The translations under genes and the position numbers were made by a program. Under the pieces are notes generated by a model. That model was given only the letters and a program-made list of their open reading frames with translations, was not told the origin of the DNA and made no database searches. This document shows, in pieces, positions 9,685-17,867 of a DNA stretch of 64,000 bases (position 1 is its first letter; the number at the start of each line of letters is the position of its first letter). Source of the stretch: Ensifer sp. MPMI2T (lineage in GTDB: Bacteria; Pseudomonadota; Alphaproteobacteria; Rhizobiales; Rhizobiaceae); contig NZ_SRXN01000003.1 of the NCBI RefSeq assembly GCF_004827385.1, forward strand, positions 124,001 to 188,000, in the 5' to 3' direction.

Positions 9685-11253
9685 ATGAATGGCGCGGATG
9701 CACGCTTTTATATTTCGATCCTTTTGAGAAGATTGCCTTATCTGGTGGCGATAGTCAGTTCCGTGCTGGCAATTGCCGTCATTGTCGCCAGCGTCCTGCC
9801 ACCCCGATATCGCGCCAGCGCCAAGATCCTGGTGGAGGCGCCGCAGATCCCTGCGGAACTGGCGCGTTTGGCGGTCCCGATACAGGCGGGTCAGCAACTG
9901 CAGATCATTCGCCAGCAGATCACGACGCGCGACGATTTGCTGGCGCTTGCCAACAAGCTCGGCGTCTACGGAGCAGAAAAGAACGAACTTTCTGATGAAG
10001 ATATCGTCGACGACATGCGGTCCCGCATCACCTTCGAGGAAATCGGACTGAGTTCGCCCTTTGGCGACACTAGCGCGTCGGTGGCGAGCGTTGATTTCAC
10101 GGCAGCCGACTCCGATTTGGCGGCGAGGGTCGTCAACGAACTCGTTGACCTGATCCTGCTCAAGCAGCAGCAGCAACGGACCGGCCGTGCCGCGGACACC
10201 GTGAAATTCTTCGATCAGGAGGTTGCAAGACTTGGCTCGGATTTGAATCGGCTCGAAGCGGAGATTCTCAGATACAAGAACGAGAACGCAGACACTCTTC
10301 CCGAGAGTCTTGATTTTCGGCGCGGCCAGCAAACCAGCCAGCAGGAGAGACTGATCGCGATCGAGCGCGAAGAGTTCGATCTGCGCGCCAAGCGCAGCTC
10401 TCTTGTCGAGAGTTATGCCCTGACCGGGCAGGTGGTCGATGGAAGGGCGTCAACGCCGGAACAGCAGATGCTGCAGGAACTGAACCGCGCCCTTGCCGAG
10501 CAGCTCGCAATCTTTTCGGATGACAGCCCGAACATCGTGGTCCTTCGCGCGCGCATCGCCTCACTGCAGGCCACATTGCGCTCGAGGCCAGCGCCGCAAA
10601 GTCCTTCGACGGGCGACGAGCGAGCGCTTTCCGCGCTCGACCTGCGGTTGTCGTATATCGACGAGCGGCTGCGCGTGATCGACGGGGAGAAGGCGGCGAT
10701 CACGCAGCGCATCGTCGAGCTGACGAAATCGATCAGCGCGACGCCCGACAGTGAGACCGTCCTCTATTCGCTCGAGCGCAACCGCGCGAATCTGCAGACA
10801 CAATACAATACGGCGATCGCAAGACGCGCCGAGGCGATGATCGGCGAACAGATCGAGAGACGATCTGATGGCGGCCGCTTCTCCGTGCTCGAGCGGGCGA
10901 CGCCGCCCGAGACTCCGGAAAGCCCAAATCGCCGCCGCATCGCGCTCTTCGGTGCGATGGGTGGAATGGGCTTGGCTGTGGCGTTTATCGGGCTGCTCGA
11001 GTTTTTCAACGGGACAATACGCAGGCCCGCGGAACTCGTGCGGATGCTCGACCGCCAGCCTCTCGTCACCATTCCCTATATTGCGACACCAGACGAGATC
11101 CGTGCCAGCATCAGACGAACCGTGGCAGCGGTACTTTCCGCCGCCGCCATTCCGGTGGCGCTGATTGCTACCCACTACTTCTATATGCCGCTTCCGCTCG
11201 TATTCCGGAGTGCCTACCAGAATGTCTATCAATGGCTCGTCGCGCTGATTTAG
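9685..11253 (+). CDS. Polysaccharide chain-length determinant (Wzz/GumC-type co-polymerase)
   Basis: 522 residues. One membrane helix is near the N-terminus (YLVAIVSSVLAIAVIVASVLP, about residues 18-38), followed by the Wzz motif PPRYRASAKILVE, a long periplasmic coiled coil (about residues 120-390) and a second helix (about 425-445) after the proline-rich RATPPETPESPNRRR motif. A third hydrophobic stretch lies near the C-terminus (VAAVLSAAAIPVALIATHYF). It controls polymer length with the polymerase. Unlike ExoP/Wzc, the kinase is a separate protein encoded next door. ATG 9685 follows AGGTG by seven bases; an in-frame TTG at 9601 is an alternative start. Confidence 0.88.
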   Translation: MNGADARFYISILLRRLPYLVAIVSSVLAIAVIVASVLPPRYRASAKILVEAPQIPAELARLAVPIQAGQQLQIIRQQITTRDDLLALANKLGVYGAEKNELSDEDIVDDMRSRITFEEIGLSSPFGDTSASVASVDFTAADSDLAARVVNELVDLILLKQQQQRTGRAADTVKFFDQEVARLGSDLNRLEAEILRYKNENADTLPESLDFRRGQQTSQQERLIAIEREEFDLRAKRSSLVESYALTGQVVDGRASTPEQQMLQELNRALAEQLAIFSDDSPNIVVLRARIASLQATLRSRPAPQSPSTGDERALSALDLRLSYIDERLRVIDGEKAAITQRIVELTKSISATPDSETVLYSLERNRANLQTQYNTAIARRAEAMIGEQIERRSDGGRFSVLERATPPETPESPNRRRIALFGAMGGMGLAVAFIGLLEFFNGTIRRPAELVRMLDRQPLVTIPYIATPDEIRASIRRTVAAVLSAAAIPVALIATHYFYMPLPLVFRSAYQNVYQWLVALI

Positions 11254-11306
11254 CGACGAAGAGCCCGAAACAGCCGTGCCGTTTGTGCAAATTCGGGGAG
11301 TGAGAC

Positions 11307-12074
11307 ATGGAACATCCTAAAGCGTCATTACATGAGCTTCGCGGATCAGAACGACCGAGCCCGGTCGGAAGCGAAGCGCTTTGGGAGAAGTTGCCGCCGT
11401 TGCGAACCGATCCACGCGTCGCCGCCCGCAACCGGATTGTCACGACGAGCCGGCTGAACCCGGCACATGTGGCATTCGACATGATGCGAACCAAACTGCT
11501 GCAGCAGTTGCAGCAGAACAACTGGACGACGGTTGCCGTCACGTCGCCGACGCCCGGATGCGGAAAGACCTTCGTCGCACTGAACCTGGCGTTCAGCCTG
11601 GCGAACCAGAAGGAGTGCCGCACGGTGCTGGTCGATCTGGATCTGAAGCGACCAAAGGTCGCCAAGATGCTTGGCGTCGAAGTTCCGTCTACGATCGAGA
11701 ATTTTCTGAAAGGTGAGAACGAGATCGCCGACGTCTTTCTGCGCCACGGCGACAATCTGGCAATCGGCGCCAACAGGCAGGCCGTGCCGTTTTCGGCGGA
11801 GCTGTTGCAGAGCCGCGAGACGGTAAGGGTGCTTCAGGAGATGCGGCAGAGGATGGGTCCGGACGTCGTCCTGTTCGACATGCCGCCCATGCTTACCAAT
11901 GACGACGTCGTGGCATTCCTGCCGAATGTCGATTGCGTCATCCTCGTCGCGGCGGCGGAGCAGAGCACGCTTGGCGAAGTCGATATCTGCGAGCAGGAAC
12001 TCTCCGCGAGGACCAACGTGCTTGGTGTTGTCTTGAACAAGTGCCGATTTGCCCCGGAAAAATATGGCTATTGA
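11307..12074 (+). CDS. Polysaccharide-biosynthesis tyrosine-kinase-like ATPase (CpsD/CapB type)
   Basis: 255 residues of the bacterial tyrosine kinase fold. The Walker A motif is TPGCGKTF (Lys about 87), the A' motif VLVDLDLKRP (about 113-122) and the Walker B VVLFDMPP (about 190). These soluble ATPases pair with a membrane co-polymerase and cycle through tyrosine phosphorylation to control polymer export. The usual C-terminal tyrosine cluster is almost missing: only EKYGY ends the protein, so autophosphorylation capacity may be small. ATG 11307 follows GGGGAG. It lies 53 bases after the chain-length gene and probably shares its transcript. Confidence 0.88.
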   Translation: MEHPKASLHELRGSERPSPVGSEALWEKLPPLRTDPRVAARNRIVTTSRLNPAHVAFDMMRTKLLQQLQQNNWTTVAVTSPTPGCGKTFVALNLAFSLANQKECRTVLVDLDLKRPKVAKMLGVEVPSTIENFLKGENEIADVFLRHGDNLAIGANRQAVPFSAELLQSRETVRVLQEMRQRMGPDVVLFDMPPMLTNDDVVAFLPNVDCVILVAAAEQSTLGEVDICEQELSARTNVLGVVLNKCRFAPEKYGY

Positions 12075-12077
12075 GGG

Positions 12078-12111
12078 GGCGTGCAGGAGCGTCAGCGGCC
12101 ACGCCTCCTGC
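12078..12111. terminator. Overlapping hairpins between converging genes
   Basis: Just after the kinase stop are two alternative stems: GGCGTG pairing with CACGCC (12078-12083 and 12100-12105), and GCAGGAG pairing with CTCCTGC (12083-12089 and 12105-12111). There is no T-run, so termination is only a guess from the position between converging genes. Confidence 0.3.
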
Positions 12112-12171
12112 TTGGGTCTCTCGCGGGGGCACCGACGAAGGACATAACGCGCGGGCGTTCTTACGCCGGTC

Positions 12172-13017
12172 TCAATGCGTGCCGGCCAGATGCTTCTTCA
12201 GGCGGCGGAAGTTGCGCATGACCAAGGGGGGAGCGAGTTCGATGGCCATTTCATTGATCCTTGTCCGCCAATCGACGCGATCGCTCGTACCGGGACGAAC
12301 CCGGAACTGTGTCGTTGCATCCCGCTTCGTGTCGTCCCAGGTCGAGGTGTAATAGTAGAGCGCGATCGACCTTCGCGGAACGCCTTCAGGGTGATTGATG
12401 GGCTGCGGATTACCGTGCATGCTCTCTTGCGTGGTGTTGAATATCACACATCTATTGAAGCTCGGAACGATGGAGTGGGCGCATCTTGTCATGCCTTGGT
12501 CCCACAATTCCAATTGTCCACCATATTCGGCCTGCCAGTCCTTGTTGAGATAGATCAGGACATTGACGCGCCGTTCCAGATTCATCGGCTTGTGATGGTT
12601 GAAGTCCGCATGGATGGACAGGTGCCCGCCTTCATGGATCCGGTGGAGACCCGCGCCGGCAAAATAGGGGTCAGGAATGAGCCCGCTTATTCCCGTAATG
12701 TTTTCTATCACACGGATGAACGGCCGGGAGTTGAACGTGTAGAAAATCTGACGTGTCGACGGAGGCAGGATGTCGGGATTGAAGCTTTCCTTCAGGCGCT
12801 CCTGATGTCTGTCGAATTTTTGCTCGGCTTCCTCGGATCTTGCGGGAAAGTCCTTGAGGCAAATCTCGAGCACTTTGGGCGGCACGAAGTCCTCTATCAT
12901 TATGTGCGGGAAAGGGTCCGCCTTCTGGTAGCTTTCACGAAGTTCGCTGCCCTTGTCTCTGTCGATATTGCCGGCGATCAGCCCGTCATTCTCATCCATT
13001 TCATTAAGATAGACCAT
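12172..13017 (-). CDS. 2-oxoglutarate/Fe(II)-dependent oxygenase (prolyl-4-hydroxylase-like fold)
   Basis: 281 residues with a complete iron site: HADF (H136, D138), a distal His in MHGNP (H201) and the 2-oxoglutarate-binding Arg in PRRSIALYYYT (about R216). Such enzymes hydroxylate or otherwise oxidise small molecules, sugars or peptides using O2 and 2-oxoglutarate. Relatives are common in bacterial polysaccharide loci, but the substrate cannot be read from sequence. GGGGGGA lies just upstream of ATG 13017. It is transcribed alone, converging on the kinase gene and diverging from the glycosyltransferase at 13369. A hydroxylation of the glycan or its acyl substituent is an inference. Confidence 0.85.
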   Translation of the reverse strand: MVYLNEMDENDGLIAGNIDRDKGSELRESYQKADPFPHIMIEDFVPPKVLEICLKDFPARSEEAEQKFDRHQERLKESFNPDILPPSTRQIFYTFNSRPFIRVIENITGISGLIPDPYFAGAGLHRIHEGGHLSIHADFNHHKPMNLERRVNVLIYLNKDWQAEYGGQLELWDQGMTRCAHSIVPSFNRCVIFNTTQESMHGNPQPINHPEGVPRRSIALYYYTSTWDDTKRDATTQFRVRPGTSDRVDWRTRINEMAIELAPPLVMRNFRRLKKHLAGTH

Positions 13018-13368
13018 GATGTCCCCCCAAGAGAAATCCGGCGGCCGCTTATGGGCGACCGAGAGTCTACATGGCCGGCTTCACGCGGGGCAATCGACAC
13101 GAGACCAACTTATGTTCCATGCGCGTTTACTCAATTTGAGGCAGCCAACTTTACCCTGCGCCGATACGTTTACGCGTCGCTGCGATCGAGGTGCATGGCA
13201 AATTGTTGCGGGACGCCGCACACGCGCTTTGGGAAATGCGCTTCCCCTGCGACTATCCAAATTGCCGACTAGGCAAACGCCACTGATCTGGCATGCAATC
13301 GACGCTGAGCCAGACGCCGAACCGGATCGGTGCGTTGGGGCAGGGAAGGTTGGGGGTCTTGCCAAACG
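13018..13368. other. Divergent intergenic region (351 bases), no gene seen
   Basis: Lies between the start of the oxygenase gene (minus) and the start of the glycosyltransferase gene (plus), so it should hold promoters for both. I found no convincing -35/-10 pair, long palindrome or small gene. Confidence 0.5.
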
Positions 13369-14601
13369 ATGACGGCATATGTTCTCAGTCAGGCGCGGCT
13401 TCAGATCGGGCGTCGCGCACGTCAGTTCCGTGACGTCCTGGCAAAGGACGGATACCGGGGAATCGTAACGCGCGTCAGGCTGAAGGCATCGGATTGGATC
13501 AGGCCGCGCACCGTCGTTTGGCCTGTCTTTCCGGACGACGTCCTCGCGGCGGACCTTTCGCGGCCTCCTGCGCGAGCGGTTCCGCCAATCGCCCGAGGCC
13601 AGCCGATTGTCGTGAACTGGGTGATGGAAGCATCCGGGCCAGGATCAGGAGGCCACACCACGGTCTGCCGGATTGTGAAATATCTGGAGCGCCGCGGATA
13701 TATGAATCGCGTCTACTTGTACGATCCATTCGGCGGCGATCAGAAATACTTTCAATCAATTTCGAAGAACTACTATGGCCTCACCTGCGAAATAGGCGAC
13801 GCAAGGGCGGGAATGAAGGATGCTCACGCTGTGGTGGCGACCGCCTGGCCAACGGCCTACGCCGTCTACAATGCGCGCTGCACGGGCAAGCGGTTCTACT
13901 TCGTTCAGGATTACGAGCCGTTTTTTTATCCGCTGAGCACGAACAGTATGCTCGCCGAAAATACCTACCGCATGGGCTTCCATGGCATTACAGCCGGGCG
14001 ATGGCTCGCCGAAAAGCTGTCGCGTGAGTTCGGCATGACGACCGATCATTTTCCGTTCGGATGCGATACGGCGCGATATCGCCGCGAGCCCACTTCCAAG
14101 CGGTCAGGAGTGGCGTTTTACGCTCGAGCGGGGACCCCACGCCGCGCGGTCGAATTGGGCCTGCTGGCGCTTGAAATCTTCGCCAATCGGTGCCCGGCAG
14201 TCGAACTGCACCTTTTCGGCGAACGACTGCGAGACCTTCCATTCAGGTTTGTGAACCATGGATTGGTGACGCCGACCACGCTCAATGAGATCTACAACCG
14301 ATGTTTTGCTGGCCTCAGCTTGTCTTTGACCAACGTTTCCCTGGTGCCGTACGAAATGCTTGCCGCCGGGTGCATCCCCGTCGTCAACGACGCCGATCAC
14401 AACCGCATGGTGCTGGACAACTCCCACATCCACTACGCTCCTGCCACGCCCCACTCACTCGCGGCGGCATTGGAAGCGGTGGTGACCATGGCGGATTTCG
14501 AAGCAGCCTCCAAGCAGGGGGCCGAGAGTGTCGTTTCCGCATCATGGGACGATGCCGGAGCGGCGGTCGACGCCGTTTTCCGCCGGGCTCTACAGGCATG
14601 A
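13369..14601 (+). CDS. Glycosyltransferase, WsaF/GT4-like (rhamnosyltransferase type)
   Basis: 410 residues. The N-terminal half has IVVNWVMEASGPGSGGHTT, resembling the opening of WsaF-type rhamnan synthases, followed by KRFYFVQDYEPFFYP. The C-terminal half is a GT-B nucleotide-sugar domain with VELHLFGERL and SLVPYEMLAAGCIPVVND (about residues 322-345), the usual donor-binding stretch of family 4 enzymes. It is a soluble or membrane-associated cytoplasmic enzyme extending the repeat unit. The start is uncertain: ATG 13369 has only a distant GGGGG, and GTG 13330 is in frame. It converges on the deacetylase gene. Confidence 0.8.
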   Translation: MTAYVLSQARLQIGRRARQFRDVLAKDGYRGIVTRVRLKASDWIRPRTVVWPVFPDDVLAADLSRPPARAVPPIARGQPIVVNWVMEASGPGSGGHTTVCRIVKYLERRGYMNRVYLYDPFGGDQKYFQSISKNYYGLTCEIGDARAGMKDAHAVVATAWPTAYAVYNARCTGKRFYFVQDYEPFFYPLSTNSMLAENTYRMGFHGITAGRWLAEKLSREFGMTTDHFPFGCDTARYRREPTSKRSGVAFYARAGTPRRAVELGLLALEIFANRCPAVELHLFGERLRDLPFRFVNHGLVTPTTLNEIYNRCFAGLSLSLTNVSLVPYEMLAAGCIPVVNDADHNRMVLDNSHIHYAPATPHSLAAALEAVVTMADFEAASKQGAESVVSASWDDAGAAVDAVFRRALQA

Positions 14602-14681
14602 TGTCGACGGCCCTGCCGAGCATCGTCGTAACACGTGCAACGACTATGGCCGCTTTCCGCGTGTCCAGCGTCCGCATGCGA

Positions 14682-15368
14682 TTAAAACCGTGCCGTAATT
14701 GCCATGCGAATGGTTCGGCGCAACCAGCGCCAGGCCGGCATCTCGCCGGACAGTATCCGCTCGATCGCGCCATCCGTGGCATCGCGTCGAATCGAGGTCC
14801 TCGGCCGCAGGAACGGCGAATTGTAGAAGGGGCCGCCGTCGCTTGAATAGACAGTTGTGTAACCGGCCTTGCGTAAGGCCGACAGGACAGCACCATTATA
14901 TCGCCCGAACGGTATCGACGCCGATCTGACCGGGCTTCCGCAGATGTCCTCAAGCATACCTTTCGACGCATTCAGTTCGTAATCCAGTTCCCGCGCCGAG
15001 AGCCTGGACCAATCGCGATGCGCGACTCCGTGGCTGCCGACACGCATACCCATCCTCATCAATGCCAGGATGTCTTCGGCCCCCAGGGACCCCGGCAGGC
15101 CGACGCGCCCCGTCAGCACGAAAAACTCGGCAGTGAGGCCTCGCAACTGTATTTCCGGAGCTCCCACCAGCACGTCGGAGATGTTGCCGTCATCGAAGGT
15201 GATGTAGACCCGTTCGCGGCTTGGATGGCTGGCGATGCGGCCAAGCAAATGGCGGAAGCGGTCTACGGGGACCCAGTAATCGCTTTCCCCGGGATCGAGC
15301 ACGCGTTGGGGCGCACCAACTCCGTGAAAAGTCACGATCCGGCATTTTGCTGCAGCCGCGGATCTCAC
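14682..15368 (-). CDS. Polysaccharide deacetylase (NodB-homology domain)
   Basis: 228 residues with the NodB metal/catalytic motifs: TFDDG (about 57-61) and SHGVAH (His 113 and 117, HxxxH). These remove N- or O-acetyl groups from carbohydrates in a metal-dependent way. No signal peptide is visible, so it may act on the lipid-linked intermediate in the cytoplasm, freeing an amino group. That would suit an acyl-transfer step by the genes upstream (inference). The GTG start lies five bases after the stop of the ACP-glycosyltransferase gene, so it is the last gene of the five-gene operon starting at 20337. Confidence 0.87.
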   Translation of the reverse strand: MRSAAAAKCRIVTFHGVGAPQRVLDPGESDYWVPVDRFRHLLGRIASHPSRERVYITFDDGNISDVLVGAPEIQLRGLTAEFFVLTGRVGLPGSLGAEDILALMRMGMRVGSHGVAHRDWSRLSARELDYELNASKGMLEDICGSPVRSASIPFGRYNGAVLSALRKAGYTTVYSSDGGPFYNSPFLRPRTSIRRDATDGAIERILSGEMPAWRWLRRTIRMAITARF

Positions 15369-15373
15369 CTCTT

Positions 15374-16591
15374 CTATCTCGCCACGGTATCGGACGCCGG
15401 CCCCAGCGGCATCAAAGCGCTGCGCAGCGCCGCTCGGTGCATCGATGATCCCCGCCAGGACCGAACCGCTTCCCCGAAAGCAATCCCCAGCCGGAAGAAT
15501 GACGTTGGAAACACACCGTGATGTCGCTGGTAGTAGCGTATCCTATTGGCCGTCATCAGCGCGAACAGCCGCGGGTCGGTACCGCATTCCCCGCCGGCAT
15601 GGACGACCTCAGACCTAGGCTCGTAGACGATGTCGAAACCCGCCTCGCGCACCCGCCGCTGATAATCCACTTCCTCGCTGTAGAGGAAGAACGACTCGTC
15701 CCACCGGCCGACGGCGCGCCGCGCCCGCGCTGAGACCAACAAGGCAGATCCGGTCGCCCATTGCACCGGTCCCAAGCGTTCATACCGGTTCGGCTGACTG
15801 ATGATCTCGCCCCAACCGAGGCGCGCGGCAAGCCTTCCTCCCAGGATGGCTTCGGCCCATGCTGTGAGGACGGAGGGTTCTCGTCGTTGGGTCGGATCGA
15901 TCGTTCCGTCCTTCCTGTAGTTTCGGGGAACGGCGATGCCCACCGACGGCATTGCGGCGCATTCGACAAGGGGTGCAACGGCTCCGGGACAAAGCTGAAG
16001 ATCAGGATTGAGGATGAGGATGTTCGAGGCGGCGTGCACAGTCGCGGCAGCGGCATTGATGGCCGCTGCGTAACCGGCGTTGCGGCCCATCCGTAGCACT
16101 CTCGGACGAAGGGAATGTGTCTCCGCCAATTCCGCTGATCCATCGCGGGAATCGTTGTCGACGACAATGACTTCGAACCGCTCGATGTCCCGCAGGCCGC
16201 TCGGGAGGGAGTCCAGCAGGGATGGCAGCACGGACGCGCTGTTGAATGTGACGATCACGACCGCGGCCGCCGACGGACTCTCGGCATCCAGTTCGCAAGC
16301 TTCTTCCGAGGACTCGCCCGCCGATTCCGCAGCCTCTCGATGTCGGTGGCGGTCGACATATTCGGCGAGAGAACCGACGGTGTCAAAGACGTCGGCCGAG
16401 AAACCGCTGTCATCGATCTGAAATCCGAAGCGCGTTTCGAGCGCGGCAGCCAGATTGACCACGGCCAGCGAATCGAGCTCGGGCATGCTGCCGAACAAGG
16501 GCGTCGAGGCGCCGGCAATCCTGCCTGGGTCCTGGATGCCGAGCGTCTGAATGATGAGTTCCTTCAGTTCCTCAAATGTCGATAACGTCAT
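15374..16591 (-). CDS. Acyl carrier protein fused to a family 2 glycosyltransferase
   Basis: 405 residues. Residues 1-85 are an acyl carrier protein: four-helix pattern and PELDSLAVVNL, with Ser41 as the likely 4'-phosphopantetheine site. After an acidic Ala/Glu/Ser linker (about 86-108) comes a GT-A family 2 glycosyltransferase: VVIVTFNSASVL, EVIVVDNDSRDGS, ILNPDLQL (DxD-like), and ATGSALLVSARARRAVGRWDESFF. The fusion should tether an acyl group to an enzyme that builds the glycan. Upstream genes encode the ligase and decarboxylase expected to load and process that group. The ATG at 16591 is followed by a short 49-base gap to the decarboxylase. Separate ACP and glycosyltransferase genes would be the ordinary arrangement. 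Confidence 0.9.
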   Translation of the reverse strand: MTLSTFEELKELIIQTLGIQDPGRIAGASTPLFGSMPELDSLAVVNLAAALETRFGFQIDDSGFSADVFDTVGSLAEYVDRHRHREAAESAGESSEEACELDAESPSAAAVVIVTFNSASVLPSLLDSLPSGLRDIERFEVIVVDNDSRDGSAELAETHSLRPRVLRMGRNAGYAAAINAAAATVHAASNILILNPDLQLCPGAVAPLVECAAMPSVGIAVPRNYRKDGTIDPTQRREPSVLTAWAEAILGGRLAARLGWGEIISQPNRYERLGPVQWATGSALLVSARARRAVGRWDESFFLYSEEVDYQRRVREAGFDIVYEPRSEVVHAGGECGTDPRLFALMTANRIRYYQRHHGVFPTSFFRLGIAFGEAVRSWRGSSMHRAALRSALMPLGPASDTVAR

Positions 16592-16640
16592 GACAATTCA
16601 CCATCCTGAAAAGTTCTTGCAAAAATCCGTATCCTGAACG

Positions 16641-17867
16641 CTAAACCAACACCTCCAAGGCAGGGGGATGCCCGAGAAAAGCAGTCGGGCTGGCGGTAGG
16701 GCCGTAAGCGCCGGTTTGAAAGATCACGATGAGGTCGCCAATCTCGGCCCTCGGCAGCAACACGTTGTCGCCCAAGAGATCGAGCGGCGTGCATAGGCAA
16801 CCGACCACGGACACCTCCTCCAGCTCCGACTGCCGCATCCTGCTTCCCACGGCAATGGGATAGTTGCGACGGATGAACTGACCGAGATTTCCGGAGGCGG
16901 CCAACACGTGATGGAGCCCGCCGTCGACCACGAGATACACCCGCCCCCGGGATATTTTGCGGTCCAGTACGCGCGTGACATAGACACCGGCTTCGCCGAC
17001 CAGATAGCGCCCGAGCTCGATGCCGACACGCGCGTCCGGAAGTTTCGGGCGGATTGCCTGCTCCATCAGCTCGCCAAGCGTCTTGCCGATCGGCGAGATA
17101 TCCAGGGGATGGTCCTTGTCGAAATAGGGGATTCCGAATCCGCCGCCAAGATTGAGATAGCGAACGGGGCGGGGGGAGTCGCCGGCGAGCCGCAGCAAGA
17201 GCGCGACGTTCCTCGTGAGCGCTTCGCAAAGGATATCGGCATGAAGGTTCTGTGAGCCGGCAAAGACGTGAAAGCCGAGAAATTCGAAGTCGGCGAGAGC
17301 GAGCTCGCGCAAGAACGGCGGAACCTGTTCGGCATCGATGCCGAACTGCTGCGGGCCGCCACCCATGCGCATCCCGGATGCCTTCACCTGGAAATCCGGG
17401 TTGATGCGCACGGCCACCCGCGGTCTTATTCCAAGCCTGTTGCCGATCTCTGTCAGGCGAATTGCCTCATGCGGCGATTCCATCACAATGGTCACGCCGG
17501 CCGCGACGGCCTGCGTCAGCTCGGCCGTCGTCTTGCCCGGCCCCGCGAAGCTTACCTGGGATGGCGGCAGGGTCGTGTCGAGCACCGTCTTCATCTCGAG
17601 GGCGGAGGCGACATCACATGCATTGACAAGCCCGGCCAGATGCTGCACGACCGCCGGCATTGGATTGGCCTTTACGGCATAGCTCAACTCGACGTCGCGC
17701 GGCAGGACCGACCGAATATGCTCAACCCGCGACGTCATCAGCCGACGATCATAGGCAAAGAAGGGGGTGCTGCCGACGCGTTCGGCAAGGCGATCGATGG
17801 GAACGCCACCTATTGCGAGACTGTCTCCCGCCACGTCGAACATCGCTATGGACGGGTGCGCGCTCAC
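16641..17867 (-). CDS. PLP-dependent decarboxylase, fold type III (exosortase-A-system-associated type)
   Basis: 408 residues related to diaminopimelate/ornithine decarboxylases. The PLP lysine is in YAVKANP (K66), the phosphate-binding loop in LNLGGGFGIPY (about 217-227), and ELGRYLVGEAG and QTGAYG follow. Where diaminopimelate decarboxylases have CESGD, this has CTPLD, so a different substrate is likely. The family is named for clusters that also carry an AMP ligase and ACP; I infer that it decarboxylates an aminoacyl group on the carrier protein. The GTG start overlaps the ligase stop (GTGA), so the two are translationally coupled. A free amino acid substrate cannot be excluded. Confidence 0.88.
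   Translation of the reverse strand: MSAHPSIAMFDVAGDSLAIGGVPIDRLAERVGSTPFFAYDRRLMTSRVEHIRSVLPRDVELSYAVKANPMPAVVQHLAGLVNACDVASALEMKTVLDTTLPPSQVSFAGPGKTTAELTQAVAAGVTIVMESPHEAIRLTEIGNRLGIRPRVAVRINPDFQVKASGMRMGGGPQQFGIDAEQVPPFLRELALADFEFLGFHVFAGSQNLHADILCEALTRNVALLLRLAGDSPRPVRYLNLGGGFGIPYFDKDHPLDISPIGKTLGELMEQAIRPKLPDARVGIELGRYLVGEAGVYVTRVLDRKISRGRVYLVVDGGLHHVLAASGNLGQFIRRNYPIAVGSRMRQSELEEVSVVGCLCTPLDLLGDNVLLPRAEIGDLIVIFQTGAYGPTASPTAFLGHPPALEVLV

Noticed and set aside
13330..13368. GTG 13330 as start of the WsaF-like gene
   Set aside because: The extra residues (MRWGREGWGSCQT) do not look like a protein start; ATG 13369 was preferred, though with weak support.
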